Assembly (NCBI GenBank): GCA_030609365.1 | Contig: JAUWCJ010000006.1 | Coordinates: forward strand, 1-52,381 | DNA from: Candidatus Eiseniibacteriota bacterium | GTDB taxonomy: Bacteria > Joyebacterota > Joyebacteria > Joyebacterales > Joyebacteraceae | Direction of reading: 5' to 3' | DNA length: 52,381 nucleotides | Part shown: positions 8,042 to 16,964 of the stretch, piece after piece | Position numbering within the stretch: the stretch's first letter is position 1 | How the letters are laid out: every line of letters begins with the position of its first letter | Translations under genes and position numbers: made by a program | The notes under the pieces: model-generated | Told to the model about the DNA's origin: nothing | Seen by the model: the letters and a program-made list of their open reading frames with translations, nothing else | The model's database searches: none

Positions 8042-10042
8042 ATGAGCGAGAAGAAGCGTCTCGGACAGGAAGCGTACGGCGGCGTCCCGGGCGACAGCTA
8101 CAGCCCGTACGTCGCGCACGACGCGACGATGCGTGAGCTCACGCTGCGTGCGGTCATCGTGGGCATTCTGGTGGGCATCGTTTTCGGAGCGGCGAACGCC
8201 TACATCGGACTCAAGGTGGGCATTACCGTCGGGGCGTCCATACCCGCCGCCGTCATAGCGATCGCGATTTCCAAGTTCTGGCGCGCGACCGTGCTCGAGA
8301 ACAACATGGTCCAGACGGTGGGCTCGGCCGGCGAGTCGCTCGCCGCGGGTGTCATCTTCACGGTCCCCGCACTCATCGTGCTCGGATTCATGCCGCAGCT
8401 CTCAAAGATCTTCATCCTGTCGGTGGTCGGAGGACTGCTCGGTGTCTTCTTCATGATCCCCCTGAGGAAGCACCTGATCGTCCGCGAGCACGGCAGGCTC
8501 CCATACCCCGAGGGCACGGCGTGCGCCGAGGTGCTCGTCGCCGGAGATCATGGCGGGACGATGGTCAAGCGCGTCATGACCGGCGTCGGCATCGGGGCGC
8601 TCTACAAGTTCATCATGGAGGGCATGGAGCTCTGGAGCTACAAGCCGGAGTGGGACATCCGCGGCATCCAGGGCGCGCGCATCGGAGGCGAAATCACTCC
8701 GGCGCTTCTCGGCGTGGGCTATGTCATCGGCCCGAGAATCGCGGGCATCATGCTCGCGGGCGGCGCCATCAGCTGGCTCGTTCTCATCCCCATCATCAAG
8801 ATGATGGGAAGCGGGCTCTCCGAACCTCTCTACCCCGCGACGATCCTCATCAGGGACATGGGACCGGCCGCGATATGGAACAACTACATCAGATACATCG
8901 GGGCCGGAGCAGTCGCGTTTGGCGGGCTGGTGACGCTCATTCGGGCCATCCCGACCATGGTGCGGTCTTTCGGCTCGGGCATGAAGGAGGTCGCACGCGA
9001 CCGCGCCGGCAGCGGCGGAGCTGTCAAGCGCACCGCACTGGACCTGCCTGTCAAGTACGTGATGGCGGGTGCCCTGGGGCTGGGCGTGGTGGCCTGGCTG
9101 CTGCCGCAGATCCCGGTCAACGTGGTCGGTGCGATACTGATAGTGGTCTTCAGCTTCTTCTTCGTCACGGTCAGCTCGAGCATCGTGGGACTCGTGGGCA
9201 GCACGTCGAACCCGGCCTCGGGAATGACCATAGGCACGCTGCTGGCCACGAGTCTGATCTTCCTCGGCCTCGGGTGGACCGGCACGGCAGGTATGGTCGC
9301 GGCGATCTCGGTCGGGGCGGTCGTCTGCATAGCCATCTGTATCGCCAGCGACACGTCGCAGGACCTCAAGACCGGTTTCCTCGTCGGCGCGACGCCGCGC
9401 CGGCAGCAGTACGGCGAGATCATCGGTGTCCTGTCGTCGGCGCTCGTCATCGGCTGGGTCGTCTTCTTCCTTCACAGGGTGTACGGGATCGGCTCGGAGG
9501 AGCTGCCGGCGCCCCAGGCCGTGCTGATGTCGATGGTTGTGAAGGGCGTTCTGACGATGTCGCTGCCGTGGACGCTGGTCTTCATCGGTGTCTTCATCGC
9601 CGCATGCGTCGAGCTTCTGGGCATACCGTCGCTGCCGTTCTCGGTGGGGCTCTACCTTCCGATACGGCTCTCGACGCCCATCATGGTCGGCGGGATCGTC
9701 AGGCAGCTCACCGAGCGCATCAAGGATGTGGACATCAGACACCGGCTGCGGGAGAGGGGCGTGTTGTACGGGTCCGGCCTCATCGCGGGCGGCGGCGTGA
9801 TGGGCATTATCGTGGCGGCGTTCTACAACTCGTCGATGCAGAGTGAGAAACTGACCGCGGCGGGTGAGCCGGTCGGAGCGGCGACCAGGGTCACGGCCGC
9901 GTTCTACAACTTCGTCAACATAGGGCACGACTGGGCCGGGAGGTGGGTGGGGGTCGTTGCGCTCGTGGCATTTGGGGTGCTGACGATGACGCTCGTGTGG
10001 AGCATCTGGCCTCCGTCGAGGAAAGGCAGGCGCGGGGCGTAG
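8042..10042 (+). CDS. OPT family oligopeptide transporter
   Basis: 666 aa from ATG 8042, about sixteen hydrophobic helices, matching the size of the bacterial OPT/YSL family. Hallmarks are RAVIVGILVGIVFGAANAYIGLKVG at the start, RLPYPEGTACAEVL near residue 160, and STSNPASGMTIGTLLATSLIF near 395. OPT proteins take up small peptides or metal chelates by proton symport across the inner membrane. It closes the membrane-gene run and is followed by a perfect inverted repeat. Confidence in the family is high; the substrate is unknown. Confidence 0.93.
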   Translation: MSEKKRLGQEAYGGVPGDSYSPYVAHDATMRELTLRAVIVGILVGIVFGAANAYIGLKVGITVGASIPAAVIAIAISKFWRATVLENNMVQTVGSAGESLAAGVIFTVPALIVLGFMPQLSKIFILSVVGGLLGVFFMIPLRKHLIVREHGRLPYPEGTACAEVLVAGDHGGTMVKRVMTGVGIGALYKFIMEGMELWSYKPEWDIRGIQGARIGGEITPALLGVGYVIGPRIAGIMLAGGAISWLVLIPIIKMMGSGLSEPLYPATILIRDMGPAAIWNNYIRYIGAGAVAFGGLVTLIRAIPTMVRSFGSGMKEVARDRAGSGGAVKRTALDLPVKYVMAGALGLGVVAWLLPQIPVNVVGAILIVVFSFFFVTVSSSIVGLVGSTSNPASGMTIGTLLATSLIFLGLGWTGTAGMVAAISVGAVVCIAICIASDTSQDLKTGFLVGATPRRQQYGEIIGVLSSALVIGWVVFFLHRVYGIGSEELPAPQAVLMSMVVKGVLTMSLPWTLVFIGVFIAACVELLGIPSLPFSVGLYLPIRLSTPIMVGGIVRQLTERIKDVDIRHRLRERGVLYGSGLIAGGGVMGIIVAAFYNSSMQSEKLTAAGEPVGAATRVTAAFYNFVNIGHDWAGRWVGVVALVAFGVLTMTLVWSIWPPSRKGRRGA

Positions 10043-10070
10043 GCGCGGCGCAGGGCGGCTGGAACGATGG

Positions 10071-10102
10071 TTCACGCGTGCTGGGCGGCTGCCACGCGTG
10101 AA
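10071..10102 (+). terminator. Hairpin after OPT gene
   Basis: Perfect 10-bp inverted repeat, TTCACGCGTG (10071-10080) and CACGCGTGAA (10093-10102), with a 12-nt loop. No T-run follows, so it may act in termination or mRNA protection. Confidence 0.5.
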
Positions 10103-10161
10103 TGCGTCGCGTCAGGCGAGCGTCTATTATGAGCGACTGCACACTATAGTGACGAATCCGC

Positions 10162-10207
10162 TTGACTGAGATGGCGGGCGTCCTTAGAGTATATGGTGCA
10201 GTGCACC
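10162..10207 (+). promoter_or_regulatory. Sigma-70 promoter with palindrome at start site
   Basis: TTGACT (10162-10167), 17-nt spacer, TAGAGT (10185-10190), placing transcription start near 10197. A perfect palindrome GGTGCA-G-TGCACC (10195-10207) covers that start and would suit a repressor site for the PhaR-N-type gene that follows. Confidence 0.65.
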
Positions 10208-10226
10208 AGCAAACGGGCACGGTCCG

Positions 10227-10595
10227 ATGCGGGAACCTGAGGGAAAGTCATCTTTGAGGACTATCATCAAGCACGCCAACCGGCGGCTCTACGACGCCAG
10301 TGAGCGACAGGTGATCACCCTTCCAGGGATCTCTGAGCTGGTCGCGGGAGGCGAGTCCGTCCGTGTCGTGGACAAAGCGTCCGGTGAGGACATCACGGTG
10401 GTCACCCTGCTCCAGTCTCTCCTCGAGCGTCTGAGGAGGCGGTCAGCGGAGGGAGTCAGGTTGGAGGATGCCGACCGGCTCGTCGCCGCGGTGAGGGCGG
10501 CAATGGTGACCGGGTGCGAAGCCGGTGATTCGTACGACTCCGAGGCCGAAGCGGCTCACAGAACCAGCGCCGGCACGGCCGGGAGAGCGGCCTAG
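10227..10595 (+). CDS. PhaR N-terminal-type DNA-binding regulator
   Basis: 122 aa from ATG 10227; the ribosome site is weak. Residues ~11-65 match the PHB accumulation regulator DNA-binding domain (PF07879): IIKHANRRLYDASERQVITL, ISELVAGGESVRVVDKASGED, VTLLQSLLE. In PhaR this domain binds TGC-rich DNA and controls polyhydroxyalkanoate granule genes. The second PhaR domain, which senses the polymer, is absent; the tail is short and polar. No PHA synthase or phasin is nearby. The neighbours are lipid-modification genes, so it may control membrane or glycolipid synthesis and, through the palindrome, itself (inference). Confidence 0.82.
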   Translation: MREPEGKSSLRTIIKHANRRLYDASERQVITLPGISELVAGGESVRVVDKASGEDITVVTLLQSLLERLRRRSAEGVRLEDADRLVAAVRAAMVTGCEAGDSYDSEAEAAHRTSAGTAGRAA

Positions 10596-10638
10596 CAACG
10601 TCGCGACAGGGCGTCCGCGCGGGCCTTCAGGGGAGCAT

Positions 10639-12909
10639 GTGAACGAGACGAAAGACACTGGTACGAAGGGCTTCCTGAATCTCTTCAGGGACAGGAACTT
10701 CTCGTTGCTGTGGGCGAGCACGGTCGCCTCGCAACTGGGCGACCACCTCAATCTCATGGCCCTCACGGCTCTCCTCTTCTCGATGAGCGCCGGTGCCATC
10801 AAGGGCCTCGAGTTCTCGAAGATCCTCCTCCTTGCCAGTGCTCCCGTGCTCATCTTTGGTCCGATCTCAGGCGTCTACGCGGACCGGCTCTCGCGCAAGA
10901 AGATGATGGTGATCTCGGACGTGCTGCGAGCGCTGCTGGTTGCTTCCATACCGTTCGTTGCTCGTTCGATGGTCTCTGTCTACGTGATCCTCTTCATTGT
11001 GTTCACGATCAACCGGTTCCACCTCTCGGCAAAGTCGGCGGCGATCCCCCAGATCGTCGAGGGCGGCAGGCTTCTCGCCGCGAACTCACTTCTGAACGCG
11101 GCAATGATGACCGCCATCATGTTGGGTCCGTGGGGCGGCGGACTGCTCGTTGAGCGGTTCGGTTTCACCGCCGGGTTCCTCGCCGACTCGGGGACGTACG
11201 TCATGTCCGCGGCGTTCGTGGCTTTCATTACGCTGAAGAGTATGTCCGAGATGAAGGAGGCGCGCCAGGCAGAGCACGCGGCGCTGCGGCAGGCGCTCGG
11301 CGAGACGGCCAGGCGGACGCTGAAGGCTCATTCGGCCTCCGAGCTGGCTGGAGGCGCTGCGAAGCTGGGCCGCGAGATCGCGGCTCCGCTTGAGGAAGAG
11401 GTCGAGGTCATCGGTTCCGCCTGCCATCGTCTCATCGCCGACCTCAAGGATGGCGTGGCGCAGATACGGGGCAACCGGATGGTCGTCTACTCCACCGTTT
11501 CCTTCTCCGCCATTATGCTGATCGCCGGGTTCGTGCTCATTGCGTGTCCCGTGCTCGTGCGCAACGAGTTCGGACTCGGAGCGGCCGATGTGGGGATGCT
11601 GTTCTCCGTCGGCGGCGTCGGCATGCTGCTGGGCTCGCTCGTCGTAGGCAAGTTCTTCCACGGGACTCCACGGCGGGCGATCATCACGGTCAGTTTCCTC
11701 GCGTGCGGCGTAGTTATCATGGTTCTTTCGACGGTGGGGTCCATCCCCGTTCTCGGAGTATGGATATTCGTGCTGGGTCTGCTCATTGCGCCGACGATGG
11801 TCACCTGCGACACGGTTCTCCAGGAGCATATGCCGGCTGAGGCTGTTGGAAAGGCCTTCGGGTTTCGCGAGATGGTCAGCAAGGCGGCGTTCGGGGTGGC
11901 AGGCATCGCATCGGGCATCGTAGTCGACATCATAGGCCCGAGGAGCCTCCTGGTGGTTGTCGGAGTGGCGGCCGTCGCGTACTCCGCGCTCTCGCTGGTC
12001 CTCCTCGCGGACACGTCCAAGCTCAATCTGCTCAACGCCTACCCGCTGCTCAGGGCCGGTTCCGCGCTGGCGGGCGGCCTGCCGCGCAGGGTCAGCTACT
12101 GGCTGGCTTCGGTGCTCTCCGGCGTCGCCTTCGTCGTGATGCCAGACAAGCGGAGGGGCGCGAGTGAGAACCTGTCACGCGTGATACGAAAATCCCCGGA
12201 GAGCCCGGAGGTCAGGGCGCTGGCCAGGCGGATGTTCCGAAGCTACGCCCTCTACTGGGCCGACTTCTTCGGGATGAACGGGAGGATCCGCGGCAGGGTG
12301 CATGAGATCGTACGCACAGAGGGGCTCGAACATCTGAAGGAGGCGCTCCGCGGTGGTAAGGGCGCGCTTCTGGTGACGGCGCACCTGGGCAACTGGGACA
12401 TGGGTGGCGCGGCTCTGGTGGAGACCGGTGAGCTGCCCGAGCTCTCCGCCATCGTCGAGCCGGTCTCGCAGAAAGCGTCCGAGAGGTCTGTGACCTCCAT
12501 GCGTGAACGGCGCGGCATCAAGGTCATTCCGCTCGGCAGGCCGTTGGGGATAGCCCGGGCCCTCAGGCGGAATGAGGTGGTCCTTGTGGTCGGCGAGCGC
12601 CTGATCGACGGCGACGGTGTCGAGGTCGAGTTCTTCGGCGAGAAGACCCTGTTTCCCAGAGGCGCGGCGTACTGGTCGGCGAAGCTCGGGGCTCCGATAC
12701 TGCCCGGGTTCTGTATTCGCCAGCCCGACGGCACCTTCGTGAACTACATCGAGGCCCCGCTTGCGGCCGCGGTCGAGGAAGACGGGGAGTTCGACGAAGC
12801 GGGACACACTCAGCGACTGGCCAGCATCATCGAGAACTACATCGCGCGCTATCCCGAGCAGTGGTGCATGCTGCAGCCCATCTGGGGCACCACGGGGGGG
12901 CGCTCTTGA
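10639..12909 (+). CDS. MFS permease fused to LpxL/PatA-like acyltransferase
   Basis: 756 aa from GTG 10639 with AGGGGAG close upstream; a longer frame to 10525 overlaps the previous gene and is less likely. Residues ~1-430 are a major-facilitator permease of about twelve helices with GVYADRLSRKKMMV between helices 2 and 3, like LplT-type lysophospholipid flippases. A linker leads to a C-terminal acyltransferase of the LpxL/HtrB superfamily with the catalytic motif HLGNWD (His582, Asp587), RRGIKVIPLG, FFGEKTLFPRGAAYWSAKLGAPILP and the closing YPEQWCMLQPIW. A plausible role is acylating a lipid while flipping it. Its stop overlaps the glycosyltransferase start, so the two are coupled. Confidence 0.88.
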   Translation: MNETKDTGTKGFLNLFRDRNFSLLWASTVASQLGDHLNLMALTALLFSMSAGAIKGLEFSKILLLASAPVLIFGPISGVYADRLSRKKMMVISDVLRALLVASIPFVARSMVSVYVILFIVFTINRFHLSAKSAAIPQIVEGGRLLAANSLLNAAMMTAIMLGPWGGGLLVERFGFTAGFLADSGTYVMSAAFVAFITLKSMSEMKEARQAEHAALRQALGETARRTLKAHSASELAGGAAKLGREIAAPLEEEVEVIGSACHRLIADLKDGVAQIRGNRMVVYSTVSFSAIMLIAGFVLIACPVLVRNEFGLGAADVGMLFSVGGVGMLLGSLVVGKFFHGTPRRAIITVSFLACGVVIMVLSTVGSIPVLGVWIFVLGLLIAPTMVTCDTVLQEHMPAEAVGKAFGFREMVSKAAFGVAGIASGIVVDIIGPRSLLVVVGVAAVAYSALSLVLLADTSKLNLLNAYPLLRAGSALAGGLPRRVSYWLASVLSGVAFVVMPDKRRGASENLSRVIRKSPESPEVRALARRMFRSYALYWADFFGMNGRIRGRVHEIVRTEGLEHLKEALRGGKGALLVTAHLGNWDMGGAALVETGELPELSAIVEPVSQKASERSVTSMRERRGIKVIPLGRPLGIARALRRNEVVLVVGERLIDGDGVEVEFFGEKTLFPRGAAYWSAKLGAPILPGFCIRQPDGTFVNYIEAPLAAAVEEDGEFDEAGHTQRLASIIENYIARYPEQWCMLQPIWGTTGGRS

Positions 12910-14090
12910 AGATAGGCATTGTCACACCGACCTACCATCCCTATCCCGGCGGCGTGCCCGAGCATGTCTACCACACCTGCGTTGAGCTCGGCCGCCTGGG
13001 GCACGACGTTCGCGTCGTGACCACGCACTTCGGTTCTGGCCGGGCGCCGAACGAGGAACAGGTCATAAGGATCGGGCGCTCGGTATCGGTCCCGGCGAAC
13101 GGTTCTATCTGCCCCGTGGCCGTCGACGTGCGCATGAGAAGGAAGGTGCGCAGGATGCTTCAGGCTGCGCGGTTCGATGTTCTGCACGTGCACGAGCCGC
13201 TCATGCCGACGCTGTGCCTGGCCGTCCTGGCTGAAGCGGAGGTTCCCGTCGTGGGTACGTTCCACGCGAACAACGAAGGAGCCCTGGGCTACAGATTGTT
13301 CCGCTCCTACCTCAAGAACTACTTCGACAAGCTGGACGCAAGGATTGCCGTGTCCACCGCGGCCGTGCAGACGGTCTCCAGGCATTTCGGCGGCGAGTAC
13401 ACGATCATCCCCAACGGGGTGGACCTCGAGAGATTCTCGGCCACTGCCGCCGCTCGCGACGAAGGGACCTTCAACATTCTGTTCGTCGGGCGGCTGGAGC
13501 CGCGCAAGGGCGCTAAGTACCTGCTGAGAGCGATGCCTCGCATTCTGCGCGAGGTTCCCCGAGCGCGTCTGGTCGTCGTTGGGAGCGGGCCCATGTCCGG
13601 CTACTACCGGTCGCACCTGCCGGAGGGTGTCGCGGACCGCGTGGTGTTCGCCGGACGGGTGTCCGGAGAGGAACTGACACGGCACTACGCCGAGGCGGAC
13701 GTGTTCTGCTCGCCTGCCATGGGTGGGGAGAGCTTCGGGATAGTCCTGATCGAGGCGATGGCCGCCGGCGCGGCGGTTGTCGCATCCGATATCGCGGGCT
13801 ACAGAGACGTAGTGAGGGACGGGGCGACCGGCCTTCTGGTGCGCCGGGGTGACCCGGACTCCATAGCCGCGGCCATAATCAGACTGGCTCGCGACGGTGA
13901 ACTGAGACGGCGTCTGATCGAATCCGCCGGGAGCGAAGTGCGTCAGTACTCCTGGGATCGGGTCACCGGCCGGATTCTCGACGTCTACAGATCCGTGCTC
14001 GACGGCGGGGCGGAGGATCCCGGCGAACGCGGTGAACCTGTTCTTGAAACTGAGTGGAGCGAGGAAGGAGTCGAACTGGACGTGATTTGA
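12906..14090 (+). CDS. GT4 glycosyltransferase, PimA-like
   Basis: 394 aa from TTG 12906, which overlaps the preceding TGA; an ATG at 12861 lies inside the previous gene and adds an unrelated tail. The fold is GT-B family 4. Resemblance to mycobacterial phosphatidylinositol mannosyltransferase PimA is strong: PGGVPEHV near the start, FDVLHVHEP, VVGTFHANNEG, RIAVS, IIPNGVDLERF, VGRLEPRKGAKYLLRAMP, and the donor-site block GESFGIVLIEAMAAGAAVVA. It likely transfers a sugar from a nucleotide donor to a membrane lipid at the cytoplasmic face. Next to a PatA-like acyltransferase it suggests an acylated glycolipid pathway. The acceptor lipid is unknown. Confidence 0.88.
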   Translation: MKIGIVTPTYHPYPGGVPEHVYHTCVELGRLGHDVRVVTTHFGSGRAPNEEQVIRIGRSVSVPANGSICPVAVDVRMRRKVRRMLQAARFDVLHVHEPLMPTLCLAVLAEAEVPVVGTFHANNEGALGYRLFRSYLKNYFDKLDARIAVSTAAVQTVSRHFGGEYTIIPNGVDLERFSATAAARDEGTFNILFVGRLEPRKGAKYLLRAMPRILREVPRARLVVVGSGPMSGYYRSHLPEGVADRVVFAGRVSGEELTRHYAEADVFCSPAMGGESFGIVLIEAMAAGAAVVASDIAGYRDVVRDGATGLLVRRGDPDSIAAAIIRLARDGELRRRLIESAGSEVRQYSWDRVTGRILDVYRSVLDGGAEDPGERGEPVLETEWSEEGVELDVI

Positions 14091-14106
14091 GCGCGACGGT
14101 ATCCAG

Positions 14107-14145
14107 GTACTGAGGAGTACTGCAGCGAGGACTCACAGCGAGTCC
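14107..14145 (+). other. Two small hairpins before XRE-cupin gene
   Basis: GTACT-gagg-AGTAC (14107-14120) and GGACTC-acagc-GAGTCC (14129-14145) lie in the 171-nt gap. They could mark the end of the lipid operon or a leader; no promoter is obvious. Confidence 0.4.
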
Positions 14146-14261
14146 GGTTGGCCGTGTACTCCAGACACAACGCCGGTCTCACGGGGCGGCATCCGGGTAC
14201 CCACCTCGCGCAGGGGGCGGTTGGGGTCGTATCGGGTTGTAGGGCAAAGGAGGGACGAACC

Positions 14262-14831
14262 ATGTTGGACAAAGCTGAGCTCGGCAGAAGAGTCAAGCTC
14301 GAACGTCTGGCTAAGAGCATGACGCTCAAGCAGGTGGCGGATTCCTCGGGCATGTCGCCCACGCACATTTCGGAGATCGAGCGCGGCAGGACTTCGCCGA
14401 CCGTCGGCGCGCTTCTTCGGATAGCCAGGGCGCTCGGCAAGTCTGCGACTTACTTCGTCGAGGACGATGAACTGCCTACCGTGTCGATCGTACGTCGGCA
14501 CGAGCGCCCGCATCGGGCGATACTGGACGGTGACAGAAGCATCGCGGACGTCGATTTCCTTACCAAGGGCATCCCCGCGGGGCGACTGCGCGTCGTCCAG
14601 TTCCAGGGCCTGTCTCAGGGAGAGATCGCCGGTCCAGTCCATCAGGGTGAGGAGATCCTGCTGGTCACGGCGGGGAAGATCCGTGTCACCGTAGGGGGTG
14701 AGGATTTCGAGCTCTCGGAGGGCGACTGCATTCAGTTCAAGGGCAGCGCGCAGCACAAGTTCGAGAGCGTGGGCGACGAGCGACCACAGGCGTTCTGGAT
14801 CACGGCGTCCGAGGGACTCCTGTCGCCTTAG
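14262..14831 (+). CDS. XRE-cupin transcriptional regulator
   Basis: 189 aa from ATG 14262, chosen for AGGAGGG at 14248-14254 with 7-nt spacing. Residues ~8-65 are an XRE helix-turn-helix (LKQVADSSGMSPTHISEIER, SPTVGALLRIARALG). Residues ~100-185 are a cupin barrel (GPVHQGEEILLVTAGKIRVT, FELSEGDCIQFKGSAQHKF) that would bind a small ligand or metal. Such proteins often control amino-acid or lipid metabolism. It sits between the glycosyltransferase and the DUF3160 gene and might regulate either; the sequence shows no target site. Confidence 0.9.
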   Translation: MLDKAELGRRVKLERLAKSMTLKQVADSSGMSPTHISEIERGRTSPTVGALLRIARALGKSATYFVEDDELPTVSIVRRHERPHRAILDGDRSIADVDFLTKGIPAGRLRVVQFQGLSQGEIAGPVHQGEEILLVTAGKIRVTVGGEDFELSEGDCIQFKGSAQHKFESVGDERPQAFWITASEGLLSP

Positions 14832-14922
14832 CTGGAAGATCGGGACTGAAACTGCCAAGGAGCACGGGCGGGGGATTCCCGCGCCTGTGCGCTCCGATGA
14901 AACCTCGGAAGGGGGTTCGAGC

Positions 14923-16887
14923 GTGGCACCATCTCGCAATCCGCGTTCCCCGCTGTCCGCGATGGTACCCGTGGCACTCGTTCTCGCGGCCGTCATGATC
15001 TTCACGGCTGCCGCCCGAGGTCAGGGTCCGACCGTCGATGAGCTGGGACTGTCAGCCGAGGCGCGTCGGCAGCTCTCGGAGAACGGCTTCGTCGTGGTAC
15101 CGGGTGGGAGCGGGGATTTCCCCGAGACATACGCCGCTCTTGCGGAGCGCGACCTGCCCGTATTCGTTACGTCCGACTCCGTCCTTCGCGTCACCGACCT
15201 TCTGATAGACAGGGTCCTCCGGACCATCGAGGAGGTCTATCTCTATGACAGGCTGCAGCAGCTGTCGCGCGAGATGGTGCGGCTTCTGGACGACGACTAC
15301 CTGCGTGCGAAGGACGCGATGGTCAAGGACGCCGCCCGGCATGATCTCGCCTTCTTCGCCGTCGGGCTGAGTTTGCTCGACGCTGACTACTTCCCGCCCG
15401 AATCCGTCCGGAGCCTGGTCGAGCGCGAGCTCGAGCTTATCGAGGAGGCCGACCGGATCGTCATCTCTCCGATCATGGGCCGGACCCCTCTCGATCAGGT
15501 GGTCGGCCCGGGCGAGGACTACACGCGCTACGTTCCCACCGGCCACTACGCTTCGAACGAGCGCCTCGGGCGGTACTACCGGGCGCTCACTTGGTACAGC
15601 AGGATGGCGTTCGCGCTTCCCGAGAGGCCGGTCGAGGACTACACGCTGACCGTGCAGGCTCTGCTTGTCGTCAGAGCTCTGGAGAGGGAGGCGGGGGAGT
15701 GGTTCGAGCTGTGGGAGCGCATCAACTACCCGCTGGCCTTCTACTACGGCGGCGCGGGAGATCCGACGGTCGCAGACTACATGGAGCTGGCTGACGAAGT
15801 GTTCGGTCGCGAGTTCGAGCGGGACACCGCTGCGAGCGAGTCGCTGCTCATCGTGTTCGTTGACAGGGTCTCCGAGATGGCCCCCATTCACGTCCAGACG
15901 CATGAACTGCGCGGTATGCGGTTTCTGCCCAGGGATTTCCCTCCGGCCACCGACTACTTCGGTCTTCTCGCGGGCGGCGAGGACAGACCGCTTCCTACGT
16001 CGATCGATATCCTGTCGCTCCTGGGGTCGTCCGCGGCGCGGTCGCTGCTCGACGAAAGCGATGTGTTCGACGACAGCGTGTATCGTCGGACTCACGAGTC
16101 CATCGAGCGTCAGCTGGAGACGCTGACGTACGGGGACTGGACGCGCGACCTCTACTGGGGCTGGCTTCACTGCCTGTCGGAGCTCCAGCTCCCACCCTCG
16201 GGCAAGGCTCCCGGGTTTGTGGCGAGCCCGGCCTGGGGCTTCAAGGAGCTCTCGACCGGAAGTGCAGCCTGGGCGAGCATCCGGTATCAGGCCGCGGACG
16301 CCGCACTCTCCCGAAGGTCAGGCCGCCGGCCGGCCGCCGTCGCCGGGGTCCCCGTGCTGGTGGAGCCCTACCCCGGGCTGTACTCGCGGCTCGGAGAACT
16401 CATCGAGAACCTGAGGGACCGCCTGTGGGAGCACTATCTGCTGGACGACAATATCGATGACCACATGTCTGAGCTGATCGATTACCTGAAGTTGCTCGAG
16501 CAGGCATCGAAGGGAATTCTCTTGGACGGTACTCCTCCTCCTGAGGTGGCGGCCGCGCTCTCCAACTACGCGCGGATCCTCGGGCGTCTGGCAGGCCATG
16601 AGGCGACGCGCAGACCAGGCGAGTATGCGTGTGTTCTGGTGTCGGACGTGGCATACGAGGATCTCGACACCGGTCGCATTTTACAAAACGCGGTCGGTAC
16701 TCCCGACATCATCTACGTCGTGGCTGATCTGGGTGAGGGCGATACCGTCTTTGCGGGCGCCGTCCACTCCTTCTTTGAAATGGAGCTTTCGAACCGAGAG
16801 GAGCTGGAGGCCGTAGGGTGGCCGTCCATGCTGCGGTCGTGTCCCGTGAACCGTCCCGACTGGGTGAGCGGCTTCGTGGTAGAGTAG
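14923..16887 (+). CDS. Exported DUF3160 protein
   Basis: 654 aa from GTG 14923 after GGAAGGGGG; the longer frame back to 14698 overlaps the XRE gene in another frame and is a shadow. Residues 1-35 form a signal peptide (MVPVALVLAAVMIFTAAARG). The rest is a largely helical protein matching DUF3160: LPVFVTSDSVLRVTDLLIDR early, and in the second half SPAWGFKELSTGSAAWASIR, the segment that in relatives reads as SPAW..K.L.T.L.SWA.LRH. The C-terminus is YACVLVSDVAYEDL to PDWVSGFVVE. Function is not known for the family; an extracytoplasmic site is likely. It is convergent with the ABC exporter genes. Confidence 0.85.
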   Translation: MAPSRNPRSPLSAMVPVALVLAAVMIFTAAARGQGPTVDELGLSAEARRQLSENGFVVVPGGSGDFPETYAALAERDLPVFVTSDSVLRVTDLLIDRVLRTIEEVYLYDRLQQLSREMVRLLDDDYLRAKDAMVKDAARHDLAFFAVGLSLLDADYFPPESVRSLVERELELIEEADRIVISPIMGRTPLDQVVGPGEDYTRYVPTGHYASNERLGRYYRALTWYSRMAFALPERPVEDYTLTVQALLVVRALEREAGEWFELWERINYPLAFYYGGAGDPTVADYMELADEVFGREFERDTAASESLLIVFVDRVSEMAPIHVQTHELRGMRFLPRDFPPATDYFGLLAGGEDRPLPTSIDILSLLGSSAARSLLDESDVFDDSVYRRTHESIERQLETLTYGDWTRDLYWGWLHCLSELQLPPSGKAPGFVASPAWGFKELSTGSAAWASIRYQAADAALSRRSGRRPAAVAGVPVLVEPYPGLYSRLGELIENLRDRLWEHYLLDDNIDDHMSELIDYLKLLEQASKGILLDGTPPPEVAAALSNYARILGRLAGHEATRRPGEYACVLVSDVAYEDLDTGRILQNAVGTPDIIYVVADLGEGDTVFAGAVHSFFEMELSNREELEAVGWPSMLRSCPVNRPDWVSGFVVE

Positions 16888-16898
16888 CGGTGGGGGAT

Positions 16899-16943
16899 GC
16901 ATCCGAGCAGGGGGCATTCGAGTCGTGGGCATCCGAGGCGGGC
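16899..16943 (+). repeat. Three 15-bp tandem repeats
   Basis: Units begin at 16899, 16914 and 16929 with GCATCCGAG, GCATTCGAG and GCATCCGAG. The array starts 11 nt after the DUF3160 stop. Confidence 0.7.
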
Positions 16944-16964
16944 GCGGCCAGGCAGCGTCCCAGC

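Noticed and set aside
8402-10075. 557-codon minus-strand ORF opposite the OPT gene
   Set aside because: Composition is Asp/Arg/His noise; the plus strand has clear OPT motifs and membrane helices.
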